A stretch of DNA of 64,000 nucleotides from Psococerastis gibbosa. Taxonomy: Eukaryota; Arthropoda; Insecta; Psocodea; Psocidae. The notes under the pieces were generated by a model. The model made no database searches and had not been told where the DNA came from. It was given only the letters and a program-made list of their open reading frames with translations. The first letter of the stretch is position 1; every line of letters starts with the position of its first letter. Of the stretch, positions 32,218 through 47,200 are shown piece after piece. The position numbers were made by a program, and so were the translations under genes. The stretch covers positions 42,715,469 through 42,779,468 of the forward strand of contig OZ020485.1 in assembly GCA_963971405.1 (NCBI GenBank), read 5' to 3'.

Positions 32218-35200
32218 CAGGGCCTCCACTTGGTCACTTTTTCAACTATTGGTTACTTTTTTTCAATCTAGGTAACTTTTTGGTAACTTTTTTCATATTT
32301 GGTTACTTTTTTGAGGGGTTTTTGATATATTTTTATTTTTTTCAAGAAATAAAAATTGTTTCTTGCAATCACGTGCAACTTAAAATTTGGCGTCGGCGGT
32401 AATATTTAAAATGGTGTTGTGGGGTCTGCACACAGCAGTCTACACAAAATCCAAAAGCCAAACAAGGTCACGCAACCCCCATTCATAAGTGGCAACTCAG
32501 TACCTGTCGAGGCCTCGCTCCACCTCTCTGGAACTATCCCCTCGGCTTAGGTGCCCATTCCACATACGTACAACGTCAATGAAAATTATGAAATTGAAGG
32601 TGGTAGCAGAATTTTTAGTATGTCTTTAATGTCTCCTACCACCTTCAATTTCATAATTTTCATTGACGTTGTACGTATGTGGAATGGGCACCTTAGGCGG
32701 GTATTCCACATACGTACGTCAATGAAAATTATGAAATTGAAGGACATTTCAATTTCTCATTGATGGGGGCCATTCCATATGTTTTTTCAAAAATTGACAA
32801 TTTTTAATTTTTAAAATATGTTTGCATTTGTTTTCCTCGTCGCCTTATTATTTATTCCTTATTATAATTTTTATACAGAAATGCGTTATTTTTAAAGAAA
32901 TCAATTTAAATAGTTGTACTTGTCATATATTATCCCATGACGCCATTTTTTAATTTTAGTTTGTTTGTGATTTTACCAAAGAAGGAAAGAACTTCTAATA
33001 TTCTAATATTTTACTCTATGATCAATTGATAATTGATCAATTTTAACAATGGCATAGAGTAAAATTGAAATGTCCTTCAATTTCATAATTTTCATTGACG
33101 ATGTACGTATGTGGAATGGGCGCCTTATGGACATGGACTGTGGATTATCCGCTACAGTAGTCAGTAAGTGTTAAGTCAGTAACTGCGCTGTACTGTAAGC
33201 GGAGTTAGGGCTATAAAGCCCTCTCTTACAATCAACTAGGAGAGCCCGCGACCGCCTGCTTTACATGCCCTCCAAAGCATTGCGAGAAAATGCAGTGTAG
33301 CTCCTGACATATAAAAAGAGCAAGGCCGCCAGATATCCGGGTTTTCGAAGGCCATAGCCAAGGGGGATGGGCTTATTGGGCTGCAGCCCCCCCCCCCCAA
33401 CAGAAGTCTTATTCATTGAAATAATATTGCATTTCACTCAAAAAGGGGAGACCCCCCGGGGAAAAATTTGAAAATGAAAAAGTGCAAAAAAGTGGGCGGT
33501 TACATCAGGAAAGCTTGCAAAGGAATGGATATTCATATTGCTCCAAACAGGGGACCGGGGGTCTTCCCCGGGGGAATTTTTTTGAAAAAGTAGGTCCAAA
33601 AAAGTGAGGTTTTACGATTGTAACCGCAGTAAAGTTTATAATTTACTGAAGAAGACCCATTTATGTTGCCGAATTAGAATTATTTCATTCTCAACTTTTC
33701 ATTTCGGGGGGGGGGGGGGTTGGAGGGGGCTTATTGGGCTGGAGACACCCAGTCCCCCTGTTTGGAGCAATATTAATATGCATTCCCTTGCAAGCATTCC
33801 TTCTGTAAAACCCCACTGTTTTGCACTTACATTTTCAAATTTTTCCCCAGGGGGAGACCCCCGGGCTTGAGATAAATGCAATATTATTTTAATTAATAAG
33901 AATTCTTTTGTAAGCTTTGTAAATTCCATACTTTACTGCTGTTAAAATGCGTAGAACCCCACTATTTTTCACTTATATTTTCAAAATTTTCCGGGCCCCC
34001 CTCTTTGTGTTAACGATTTATTCCGCATACCCCAAAATATTATTAAAATATTATTATAAGCCTGTGTTCGCACCGAAGCTAAAACCTCTAATAAATTGCC
34101 TATGCTAAATCATATATACGAGTAACACACCTTAACCTCTTTAGAATACACGGGATACAATTAAATTCTCAAGAAATAAATTTACACCAGATAGGATCAG
34201 TCACCACAGCCACCCCCGAAAAAACTTCTGGCTACGGGCTTGGGTTTTTCAATGGCTTGTCCGGCTGAAAATTTGTGGACGAACCGGACAATGCAAAAAA
34301 CGAATAAAATTTATAACCAAAGTAATAAATAATTAATACAAAATTAAAAATGTTTTTTCCATGGCATTAACGTTGCAATTTTGATTTCAGTCACTTCATT
34401 AAAAAAAATACAGAAAATTCAAATTAAACTTCGTAAAATTGATAGTAATTATTATTGTACTTCCCTGAATCTGACAACACTGAAGAAGAGAGTTAAATTT
34501 CATAGGGCGTAGGTGTGCATGGAGTTGCAAAGTATCCCAAAATTGAAACACTGTCCTTAATTAATATAGAATTTTATTGCCTTACAAATTTCAAGTTCAT
34601 CAAAGTTCATTGATTTTATATTGCTTATTAGCGTATGAAACCCCTGACCAGGTTTTACAGTGATGTAACCTGGTTACTAAAAAGTCACTTTTTTCAAAGT
34701 TTAGGTTACTATTTCAACTATTTAGGATCAATTTTACGATGGAGGCCCTGCATTACGCATGGTACACACTAACATACGGCATGTGAATATAGAAACATGA
34801 AAAAGGAACCAGCTGGAGCATTTGAATTTCCCCATGTTCCCAGAAATATGTTGCCTTTGCCACCAAAAGATTGACTACACAAAGGCCGTAGGCAAGGGGG
34901 CTTATTAGGCTGCTGGCTGTAGCTCCCCTTTTCCGAAATTAAAAGTTGAGAAATAAATAAATCTAGTGCAGTGACATGAATATGCCTTCCTCTGTAAATT
35001 ATAATGCTTTACTACTGTTAAAATAGTAAAATCTCAATATTTTTCCTACCTATTTTTCAAAAATTAATATTTCCCCCTGGGTAGACCCCCGGGCAGCAAA
35101 CAGGGGGGTTTGCATCAATATGAATAACAATTCCTTCGTAAGCTTTTTAAAATCTATACTCTGCTTACTGTTAAAATGCGTAAACCCTCACTATTTTGCA

Positions 35201-38200
35201 CTAGCTTATAGTTTCCAATTTTTCCCCCGGGGGTTAAATCCAATAGTATTTCTATACAATCGAAACCGTTGTAATAATTAATTGCACTACGTTTTACTGA
35301 TTTAGTCCGCATAGCCGCAAAATATTATTTGCCTGTGTCTGCACCAAAGCTATAAGTCCGCCAATAAATTGACGTTTGATATGCCTTTCCTATTATACAA
35401 TATATTCGAGTAACACCATAACTTTACATAGAGAATACACACAGTATACAATTGAGCTCCCAAAAGACCATTTTACACTAGATAGGATTGTAGTCACCAC
35501 AGCCCCCCCCCTCCCCCTCACTTTCTTGTTGTGTTTTTTTTTTGGCAAATCCGACCCTGTCGATTCCTAATCTGTCCGTCACCAGGTCAGATTTTAAGTT
35601 TGAAAGACAATTGTAACCCCCGATTGCGCAATTAGAATGGTATTGATGCTGACGCTGTCTTGTTTGTTAAGGAGGGGTCAATTTAGTTTTATAGACAAAA
35701 GTCCCATAAATCCTTTTTCGGGGGGGGGGGGCAGGGCCATGAAGTCTACTCAAACTCAAAGGTACAGTATAAAAGTAAAAGTAATGCTAGTGGCACGGAC
35801 AAACAATTTTACTAGGCCTACTGTAAATTGTGTGGTGATCCCAATGCGTTTTTTTGGCTTTGGTTTCAGTATAATTTGTAATACCTTTTGATAAATACAC
35901 GCATTATTATTATTATTATTATTATTAGTTATTCAAGACGAGGTCCTAAATTAGGCCATTAAATTAGGCCTATATCATAAAAATATCTACTAAAATTGTC
36001 CCATTAATTCTAAATAAATAAGTGAGTATTTCTGTTAAATTATAAAATTATACTATCAAGTAATCAACACGTACCGGTTATTTTGGGGGGTTTCGCTCTC
36101 AAAAAAACTAAAAGAAAACGGCTAAAAAATTGTTTTCTCGAAAACGGCTCCAACGATTTTCTTTAAATTCACATAATTATATTGTAGTTTTCATTTATGT
36201 TAACAAAAGGCAATAGGCAGTAGGCCTGTGGGGGGGGGGGCTCTCCCCCGCGTGAAACATTTTGAAAAATAGAGCTAAATTATTGGGGTCTTACACATAT
36301 TGAGAGTAATACGTTTTATACTTTACGGGCAATGAATATATTGGCGAATAGGGGCAAGGGGGCCGAGGTCTCCTTTTTTTAATTTTTTTTTTTTTTGAAA
36401 AATAGGGCTGAAATAGTGGGGTTTTACGCGATTTGAGTGACTGTACTATAGTGACTGTACTATAGGATCGCATTGGCATTCCTCCCTGAAATGATTCAGT
36501 GTGCTTTAGGATCAGGTATTTCGAGGCAACCGAGATTTAACCATGGGAAAATTAATTACTATATAGACATAGTAAATAATATTATTTATCTCGGTACCTA
36601 TACTAATTTGATAAATAGGAAGGCATGTTTGATTAAAATCCGATCGTTTCTTTTATGATGGCGCTTTTGTTTAATTTTGCGGTGGTTTAGGATAGGATAC
36701 TCCCAAAAAATGTATTTTGCCACTGGATCTATGCACCATAATAGAGGTATTTATTTGCAGTTTTTAGCGTTCTAGACCCTATTATAGGCTATGTTAGGTC
36801 GAGAATGGGATTTTCGATTCACAAAAATTTAAAGCGTTTGATAGTTCAGAACTTCGAATGATGTCGGATCTCAAGGGCGTAGCCAAGATATATTTCCGTG
36901 AGAGGGGGGCCTGTGGCGACTGTGATCCTATTTAATCTAAACTGTTTTCTTGAGAACTCAATTGTATAGCTACTGTATCCTTTAAAGGTTATGGTGTTAC
37001 TCATATATTGCGTAGGCACAACAAACGTCAATTTATTGGCGGATTCAGCTTTGGTGCGGACACAGGCACAGGGCCGGATTTAGGCCCTAGCCTAGGGGCC
37101 TCCGAAGCCTTCCTCTGTGATTTATAAACTTTACTGCTGTTCAAATTTTTATCAAAACGTTTCCTCAGGTGGAGACCCCCCCCCCCCTGTTCGCCTTAAT
37201 ATGAATAGGAATTTCTTTGTACGTTTTGTTAAATCTATACGTTACTGCTTTTAAAATGCGTTAACCCCCACTGTTTCGCTCTTATATTTACAAAATCCCC
37301 CCCCCCCTACCCGGGGAGAACCCCGGGCGCCTCCCCCGGGCCCTCCTCTTTCAGTTAAATGCAATATTATTTCTGTACTATCTATATAGGTTGTTGGTTC
37401 GAGTCCTACACTTCCCACGTTTTCTGGCCATGCTTCGGAGGGCATGTAAAGCAGGTGGTCCCGGGCCTTCCTAGTTGAGTGTAAGAGAGGGCTTTATAGC
37501 CCTAACTCCGCCAGGTTGGCTTAGTATTAGAACAAAAAGAGTCCTTATTTATTTTATTTGTATACCGTCATACTGAAATCGTTGATATTTGGTCCGCATT
37601 TCGGCAAAATATTATCTGCCTGTGCCCGCGCGAATGCTATAAATCCGCCAATAATTTGACGTTTGATGTGCCTATTCTATCATGTATCAAGGCCGTAGCC
37701 AAGCCCCAAGGGGGGGGAGGGCTTATTGGAGTGCAGCCCCTCCCCCCGAAATGAAAAGTTGGGGGAATTAAATAAATTTAATTCGGTAGCATGAGTACGT
37801 CTTCCTCAGTAAATATAAACTTTACTGCTGTTAAAATCATAAAACACCACTATTTCGGAGCTATTTTTTCAAAAAATTTCCCCGGGGAGACCCTGTTTGG
37901 AGCAATATGAATATGCATTCCTTTCCAAGCTTTCCTGCTGTAAAACCCCATTGTGTTGCACCTACATTTTCACATTTTTCCCACGGGGTTAATTTTTATT
38001 AATATGCATTCTTTTGTAAGCTTTGAAAAATCCATACTTTACTACTGTTAAAATGCGTAAAACCCCATTATTTTGCACTTATATTTTCAAATTTTTCCCC
38101 CGGGCCCCCTCTTTGGGTTAAATGTTTATAATAATTTATAATACGTATTTATAATACTTTATAATGGTTTATTCCGCAAAATATTATTATATATAGCTTG

Positions 38201-41200
38201 TATTCGCACCGAGGCTAAACCTCCAATAAATTGCCTATGCTGTCATATACTGGATAAGAGTAACAACACCATAACCATTACACTAGACACAATTGAATTC
38301 TCAAGAAATAAATTGTAATGATTTAAAAAACAGCGCGGAGTGAGTGGCGGGGATACTTTGAAACTCGAAACGGAAATGAGTCGAAAGGGGAATAAATCGA
38401 GCATTAACCACGATTAAACACAATTGGGGGCGAGTCAAAATAATATATTGGGTTTTTTGGGGGGTGAGGTTAACCACATGAAGTCAACTTGGGAGTTAAA
38501 AGGTGCCTAAAAGTGGCTAATATGACCGGATAAGGACGAAGTGAGCTGGCAAGTCTCAAACTTGCTCATTCTCTGACTTTCTTGGTGATGAGTTGCGTCG
38601 AGGTTGATTTTTTGTGGTAAGCCCCGTTTTTATTAATTTATGAAATTACGTACCGCCGTAGAACCGGTAGAAACCCCTGAAAAAGAAAAATAAGCATAAA
38701 TATTATACACGAAACAAGTAGGAGCCTAGATAAATGCGTCCATGCGCGATGACGCATGCTTGCCGGCTCAAACCACGTCTGATCAGGAGGAAGTGGAATT
38801 TAAGATAATTTAAGGTAATTACGGTGTGGCTCGAGGAAAACACAAAATAAAAATAAATATAAAATTTGCTACTTAATCTTCACGTCGGATGTCGGAAAGA
38901 CCGTCAAGGTCACAGGAAGGTCAGATTGGAGCTGCTCGGCCATATGCAGGGGAAGAAAGGAAGACAAGCTACCACTAAATAATCATTAATTGTTTCCTCC
39001 ATAGCACTTGAAAACAGCCACCATGATGGGGTAGGAAAAACTTGTCTGGGCCTAAAGCCGGTCGCTGGGGAGCCACAGCCCGGAGCCTGACCAACTAGGC
39101 TCCGGTAGCCGCCTGGATTTCGGATAGGCGAGATGGAGTGAGCCATGCATATTTTGACCTACCTACGGCCTGCCTAGGGCCTACTACACCCTGCGGAGTA
39201 TGCACTCTCTGCGCCCTGCACCTACTAGTGGAAGCCGAGTACCCTGCCGTGAGCTCTGGTCCGTAAGCTTCTTTTCTTTTATATAATTTTCCAGTTCGTC
39301 AATTTTCCTAAGTTCTGGGCGCAATTTTGCTACCCCCTACATTTCTAAATCATTTAGTCCGTACGTAATTTTGATGAGCTGTCTGTCTTGTCATAATCAG
39401 CTGATGACACTCCTGGAGCTGTCAAACTTCGGGAGCCTGTTCATTCTTGTTCTAATTACAACATGGTGGTCTAAGAATAGGGACGCTGGGTGTTTGCAGC
39501 CACTTTTGGAACCGTAAAATTGAGGCGTGTGACCCGATCCTTGCCTACGGGAAAGGGGCACGTTTACCGGTCCTTGTTTGGCAGTAATCATTCCAAAATT
39601 GTAGGTTGGCGCCCCGGGTTCGTGTTTTGATTACATTTTAATAAAGAGGTCTCTGGTTTGGCGCAAAAACGCAGCGTCTCTGTGCTTAGATCACCAGGTT
39701 GTCAATGTATTGTTTTCACTGTACTTACCGTAGTAATTTCGTTTGTCACTCTCACATTATTTTTGTTTTGTTGCTTTTGGAAAAAGCGGAAAAGTTTCCC
39801 GGCTGGGTTTTTCCGGTTAATTTTAAAATAAAATAAGAGCTCCTCTGGTTCGGTAATCTTGTTGACTATTTCGGCCATATTGGTTTCTATTGCCCCGTCT
39901 AAGACGTGGTTTTAGCTTAATGCACCCGCTACTGTTTGGCGCTGTTTTTCAATTTAAAAATTATTATTGCACTGTATATTTTGTTGCATTAGAAGAGAGA
40001 TTGTTGTCGCAGATTTTGTCCAGGTTTCTTTCTGACCTTAACGCTCCCTGAGTTGAGTCTCCGCATGAGGAAGGATGCGGCTCTAGAGTATAGCGCCCCG
40101 CGATCTGGGTTTCTGTCAGATTCATCGGGAGCTTGACCTCGGTAGCTGCATGTTTCCCTAGTTGTGTTGAGTAGTTTGAAGCCGGAGTGGGATTAGCTTG
40201 GGTGTCGTCTGAGCTAGCCCGTTTAATTTTCGTATCACCAATCCCAGGCTAATCAGGCTCCGGGCTTCAGTGTCTTATCAGGACCGGTCATCCGTTAGAA
40301 AACAGCTACCTTCTAGAGTAGCCCTAAGTAGTTTATTTCATTTCCCTAAGTTCCCGAATCTAACTTTCCTAAGTTAAGCAAGCATAAACATCACAAGCAG
40401 TTTTATTTAATAAGAATATAGCAGATGTACGAGTATGAGTAACAGAAATGAACATTAAAGTTTAATTTCACATTTGACATATATGAGGGAATTTTTACAA
40501 GTGGCGCCTACGCGTTTGGGTGCCTGGACTCTATTCTGTGACAACTTTCCTCTCTACTGTTTTTTCCACTTGGTAGACACGTTTCGTATACAGGTTCATC
40601 ATCAGGATTTCAAATTATCCGGAAAGGTGTCGCGGGAAGGGGGTTTTGTCCTTCCATCGCTGTTCCTTCCCGGATGATTCGCTGTTGTATTGGGTGCTCA
40701 TCGGTGGAGTTCTGTCACCGACATGGCTCCTTACTGCTGTGATTTTATCCTGAACATTTTTTTTTCTTTTTTTTCCCCATACGGTTACCGCCGGTGGTGG
40801 GAGTAGACATAGTTTCTGTATGTCGACGCTCTATCACAGGCTGTAATTTACAGGTTTTTAAGTAATAAACATGTAGGTAGGTGGTTGTATAATTTATAAT
40901 ACATACTGCTATTATTATAATGTTCTAGCATTAAGTATTACACAATGATTGTTAGTCGCGTTCTTCTTGCGACTGGTTGTTTTGGCTCCTCTTGAGATAG
41001 AGAATTTTGGCTTCCCGGTTTGGTGATTAAGCCCGGAATATTGTATGTAATTTGAGTGCGTCCAAGTTCTTGAATATTTTTATCTTTGGGATATACCTGG
41101 AAACAGGAAATTAATTTAGTGTTAATTACAATAAGTTATTTGTTACCTTAGTGAGATTTTATTATCAGTATCAATATGAAGACGTTTCGGTCTTTTCTAC

Positions 41201-44200
41201 AACAGATCAATTATGACGCGTTGCTTGAGTTAGCAACAGAGTTGCAACAATTGCGCCCTGATTTTGCCTTTGATATGAATGGGCCGTTCACGGCACTGCG
41301 GAGAGAAGTGTGGGATGCGGTCCGGGACAACCCCGACGTGCTCTTGCACATCTCAGGGATTGAAAACCTTCCACTGACAGATCCGGCCGACCACATCGTT
41401 TCTCTTTCAGCACCGACAGTAGAGCCACCTCAGACTCTGCTGGATTATGCAGGGGTGCCTGGGGCGGATTTACAGCCGGAGTTTGCAAACACCGCAGTGC
41501 TGCGAACGACCTTTTCTGCCGTTCCTGAGGTAGAGCAGGAAGGGTTGAACACCCTGTTGGCTGCGCTTAAACAGTGTGAGCGGCAGTTTGCGGCTTTGCA
41601 GCCGGGGAGTGATACCCTTCGTTCGCCGTTGTTTAGTGTACATAAAAGGGTTCGGGAACAGAGGGTGCATACTTCTTATGCGCAGGGCCATACTTCGCTG
41701 TCTATGCAAGAGACGACGGAGCAAGCTGCCAGCCAAGGCCGCTCACCTTGGTCATTACGGGGATTGGCCCCCACCCAGCCTTTACCCCCACCCCAACCCT
41801 TCGACCCCCCTACGGTTGCATCTCAACAGCCTTCACAGCCGATGCCACCTGAGTGGAATGCTCCACTGCGGCAGCAGACTGCCCAACAGCCGCCTCGGGC
41901 GACAGTGCCCCAACCGCCGTCTCGGGCGACAGTGCCCCAACAGCCACTACCACAGTGGAATGTCCCACCTCAGCAACCGACTACTCAACAGCCGCCTCGG
42001 GCGACGGTTAGGCAACCGCCGCACCAACAACTGCCGCAAGATTGGCATGCACCACAGCAGCATCGGAGTACCCACCATCCGCCACCACAAATGCCGCCTG
42101 GGCCGCAGCAACCGCCGCCCTGGCAACAACAGGGGCCCTCGTCCGGTCGCCACAGCGCGTCCGACCCGTCGGGCAATTCGGCGGACTTAGGGGACTACAG
42201 GCGGACCCTAGTGAAGTTTCTGGGCGTTTGTAGGTCCCGAGAAATCGCTTTCTCTGGGAGGGGAGACCCGGAGGATTTTCTTGTAGATTTTGAGAGACAG
42301 GCACATTTGTTTGGCCTTCCCATGGAGTTGATCTATCCCTGTTTGGTAGATCTCCTCTCTGGGACGGCCAAGACATGGTTCGAAGTGCACCTACCGGATC
42401 TGACGAGTTGGAGTCAAGCCCGCGGGGAGTTCCTGGAGGCTTTTACGGTCGTCCGGGGGGACGCAGCGCGACTGCAAGAAATTCTGTCGGAGAAAATGAC
42501 ACCGGGGCAGCGATCGGTCGAATTTTTGGCGAATATTAGGAGTAGATTCAGGAAAGTGTCCGTCCAATTTGACGAGGCGACGATGGTAAACCTTGTGCGT
42601 AACAACCTGTTGCCGCTGTACAGGGAGAAGCTGATTTTTGCGGACGTTTCCAGTTTCCGGCAACTCGAGGCAGCCTGTGCAAAAATAGAAGCAACAATGA
42701 ATATGGGACAGCCGAAACTACAGTATGTCAGTGTGGCCGATACGGACGGCAAATTAGAGGCAGCAGCAGTGAATCTGTGCTTTAATTGTGATTCACCACA
42801 CCATTTTTTTAAAGATTGTGGGGCCGCCCGCCGGGTTTTTTGCCGTTATTGTGGGAAAAAGGGTGTCGATGAACATCATGAGTGCCCGCAAAGTCAGAGG
42901 GCGAAACGGTGGAAGTCCGCTCAACGCGGATCCAGCGACAACACCGATCCAAAGGCGGACATGTTGGCCTTACAACGCGCCTTAGCAGCCCTTACGCTGA
43001 AGGTAGAGGCCTTAATGGAATTAAAAAACGATCAGGCCAAGCAGTGAGTCCTGACGGGTCCGGACCACTGCGCAGGCCCCTTGAAATGGACCCCCTACAT
43101 CCCGAGTTTACTGAGTATATCAAGGACTATACCTTTCCGGCGCCAGAGCATATCGAGCTGGCATGTGTAGGGCCTGTGGAGCGACTTTTTTTACATATAA
43201 AAATAGGCGAAACGTTTTTTCCGACGTTGGTCGACACGGGCGCCAACTCTTCCTTAATATCAGCCCCTTATTGGGACATTTTAGTGACAAGTGGTTTTCG
43301 GGTGACGCCTACGTCTGGCCGTGTCAAATTGGCAGATTCTTCTTCTCATGCAGAGCTTGTGGGAACCGCCTGGCTGCGGGTTCAAGTGGGTTCCCGTATG
43401 GTAAACCATCGCTTTTACCTCCTCAAGGGCCTACGGCAGCCGTGCCTTATAGGCATTGATTTATTATTAAAATTAAAGGCCTCTATCGACGTGGCAGGTC
43501 GATTGTTGGTGCTACAACCTCTACCACCACAGACCCTACCAGAGGAAATTAGGTTGGTTACATACCCGGAGCTCACGTTGGCAGGTGTCGAGATTTGTGA
43601 GGCGGATTTGCAGCTGGCAACAGGCGACGACGAAGTGCGTATTGAGGCGGGTAGTTTTACGTACCCCATGACGCCAGAGCAGGTCTCAAGGGCCGTGGAC
43701 TTGATTCAATATTGGCACGAAGCGTTCAAGTCGAGCACGGGGAAGACATCAGCTGGACAACTGAAGCTGTACCCGGACTTGAGTCTGCCACCAGTCCGCG
43801 TCCGCCAATTTCGCCTCCCACCGGAAAACGAAAAAAGAGCGGCTCAAATCTGCAAGGACCTAGAGTCAAGGGGCATTTTGGAGCGGGGCGAATCGGAGTG
43901 GAATTCACCAGCCTTTCTCCACATTAACTATGCCCGGAACAAGCAGAGGCTCCTCATAGATTATCGTCAGCTCAACGCGCGCCTACGGAGGACGTCAAGC
44001 ATCTCTCCGGATATTAACCAGATAATTGAAAGCATCCAGGACGCGTTCGTGTTGTCTGTAATAGATTTGAGGGATGCTTACTATTCGGTCCCCATCAGTC
44101 CAGAGTCCCAGGACTATACAGCAATCACCGTCGCCGGAGTTCAATATAAGTGGAAATACTGCCCCCTGGGTCTTGCGGTGCTACCGGATAAGTTTAGCGA

Positions 44201-47200
44201 AATCATACATTCGATATTAGGCAAGTTTAAGCACCGCGGTCTTTACATTTATTTTGATGACTGCTTGGTAGCTACAAAGACCGTAGAGGAACACGCGGAG
44301 CTGTTACGGGACGTGTTTGCAGCCCTGCGAGAAAGTAATCTCATTATCAACAAGAAAAAATGCCGGTACTTCCAGCAGTCGGTCAAATTTCTTGGGGTGA
44401 AGCTGGAGAATAACACCATCTCGCCGGACGAGGATAAAATTGAAGCCATCCGCAGTATAGTCCAGCCTCGTACTCAAAAACAAGTTCGCCAATTTATGGG
44501 TTGCATTAATTTTTTCCGGAGGTTTATCCCAAAGCTCGGGGAAGTGGCTCGGCCAATCAACGATTTGTTGAAGAAGGGAGTCACCTCTCTACAGTGGACG
44601 GATGAACGGGTTGCGGCTTTCCAACAAATCAAAGATGTCTTGTGTTCGAGGCCAGTGTTGGGCACGCCAGATTTTAAGTTAGGTTTTCAAATTCGGACGG
44701 ATGCTTCCAACGTAGGAATTTCTGCGGTGTGTACTCAAGTCCAAAACAACAGCATTGTGGTCATTAGCTACGCATCGAGGCCTCTCAAACCATCGGAGCA
44801 GAGGTATAGTGCGGTGATGCGCGAGTGCTTAGCGGCCATTTTTGGACTCGAAAAATTCCGGATCTACCTTTTGGGAAGTCCACCGGATCAACGCAATAAA
44901 CTGATCACCGATCACAGCCCCATTCCGTGGCTTCTTGCTGTCACCAAGGGAGGAAGTGGCGGTTCAAAGTTGAATAAGGGAGAGGGGAATTCTTTACTGC
45001 AACGCTGGGTAGTGAGGCTGAGTAGCTTCATGTTCCACGTTCAGTTCACGCCAGGGGTGGAGAACGGGTTATGTGACCTGCTGTCTCGCAACCCTTACGA
45101 GATGGACGCGGAGGACGACGACCCCATTATGGCAAGCCTTGAAATCGATGAAACAAAGGCGCATGTTGACTCATGGTACGAGGAGCTCGTACGCAAGGTT
45201 ACTGCCCACCCGGATTGCTACCCCAGTTTTCAGATCGCGAATGGTAAGCTGTTTAAGCAGATTACCGATCCGGTCACCAAAAGGGAAGTAATTAGGAGGG
45301 TGGTACCTGGCCACGAGCGCGCGCGTATTTTAAAAGCTTGTCATGATGAGGCCGGCCACATGGGAGCCAAAAAGACCGCGCACAGAATTCTGGAGGCATG
45401 GTATTGGCCGGGTGTTTTGTTGGACTGCAAGCGGTATTGCAAGCTGTGCCAGCAATGCGCTCGTTTCAAACCGAACTTGCAGGGTCCTGTGGGCGAGATG
45501 AAGCTCAAGCCACCCACGCCCAAACCGTTTGCCACAGTCAATGTTGACTTATTGGGTCCATATCCCACCACCCACCCTTATCGCCATAAGTACATCTTCG
45601 TATTGGTGGACCAGTTTACGAAATTTGCATACGTTCGTCCCATCAAAGCAGCAACGACAGCAGCGTGCATCCAAATCCTGGAGCGTGACGTATTACCGGC
45701 GCATTCAGCACCAGAAATCCTAATTTCAGATGGTGGTTCGTGCTTCACATCCGCAGATTTCCAGCAGTGGTGCCAACAGCATTCGATCGCACATCACGTC
45801 ACCCCTAGATTCGCCCCATGGGAGAACGGAGCCGTCGAAGTTCTGAACAAACCAATAAAAACGGCGTTGGCCATTTATATGAAGGGCAAACACAATGAAT
45901 GGGACAAGTATTTACCCCTAATTGAGAGGGCCTTACGATCCGTCCCGCACTCCACGACAGGTTTCAGCCCCGCGAAGCTACTGTACGGCCACGAACTGCG
46001 TCCTCTTTTCCCATCATCTTCGCCATTGCAAGACGGAAACGGGCAGGATATTGAGCCTCACGTCTATTTCCAGGACAAACAGGAGGACCTAGAAAAAATT
46101 TACAACAAAGCTGTTCAGGTGGTTCTCAAGCACAAAGAGACACAAGCTCGCGTCTACAACCTCAGGAGGAAGAAGTCTCCATACGTACCTGGGATGCTGG
46201 TCTGGGTCAAGGCCTTCCCACAGTCATCAAAGATCCAACAAATTGTAGGGTCGCTCCAACCGAAATATAAGGGTCCATATAAGATAGCTCAGCTGGCTGG
46301 AACCAATCAAGTAATCCTGGAGACGTTAAAGGGGGTTAACGCTGGTCGTCACGAGATTAACAATTTAAAGCCTGCTTTCTTGTAATTTTCTGTGGGTTCG
46401 GTTATTTAACAAAAAAAAATGCTGTCTTGAGTTTGCTGCGGGTTTCGCATTTTTTTTTGTATAGGGGGGGGCTATGTAATGATTTAAAAAACAGCGCGGA
46501 GTGAGTGGCGGGGATACTTTGAAACTCGAAACGGAAATGAGTCGAAAGGGGAATAAATCGAGCATTAACCACGATTAAACACAATTGGGGGCGAGTCAAA
46601 ATAATATATTGGGTTTTTTGGGGGGTGAGGTTAACCACATGAAGTCAACTTGGGAGTTAAAAGGTGCCTAAAAGTGGCTAATATGACCGGATAAGGACGA
46701 AGTGAGCTGGCAAGTCTCAAACTTGCTCATTCTCTGACTTTCTTGGTGATGAGTTGCGTCGAGGTTGATTTTTTGTGGTAAGCCCCGTTTTTATTAATTT
46801 ATGAAATTACGTACCGCCGTAGAACCGGTAGAAACCCCTGAAAAAGAAAAATAAGCATAAATATTATACACGAAACAAGTAGGAGCCTAGATAAATGCGT
46901 CCATGCGCGATGACGCATGCTTGCCGGCTCAAACCACGTCTGATCAGGAGGAAGTGGAATTTAAGATAATTTAAGGTAATTACGGTGTGGCTCGAGGAAA
47001 ACACAAAATAAAAATAAATATAAAATTTGCTACTTAATCTTCACGTCGGATGTCGGAAAGACCGTCAAGGTCACAGGAAGGTCAGATTGGAGCTGCTCGG
47101 CCATATGCAGGGGAAGAAAGGAAGACAAGCTACCACTAAATAATCATTAATTGTTTCCTCCATAGCACTTGAAAACAGCCACCATGATGGGGTAGGAAAA

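Larger units (their letters stand above)
32218..34750. mobile_element. hAT-like element with CAGGGCCTCCA termini, containing other repeats
   Basis: TIRs CAGGGCCTCCA (32218) and TGGAGGCCCTG (34750). The arms carry repeated TTGGTTACTTTTT-type segments. The interior holds two Harbinger-like MITEs, a reverse SINE fragment and another hAT-like element. The flanking duplication is imperfect (CATTATCG vs CATTACGC). No transposase frame was seen. Confidence 0.5.

Noticed and set aside
38910..39591. Antisense ORFs in the LTRs
   Set aside because: They are duplicated exactly because the LTRs are duplicated, and show no domain or start context.
41211..42752. Numerous antisense and alternative-frame ORFs over gag
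   Set aside because: They are shadows of the Pro/Gln-rich GC-biased gag frame and show no domains.
46386..46474. env gene after pol
   Set aside because: Only 89 bases separate the pol stop from the 3' LTR, and they hold just a polypurine tract.
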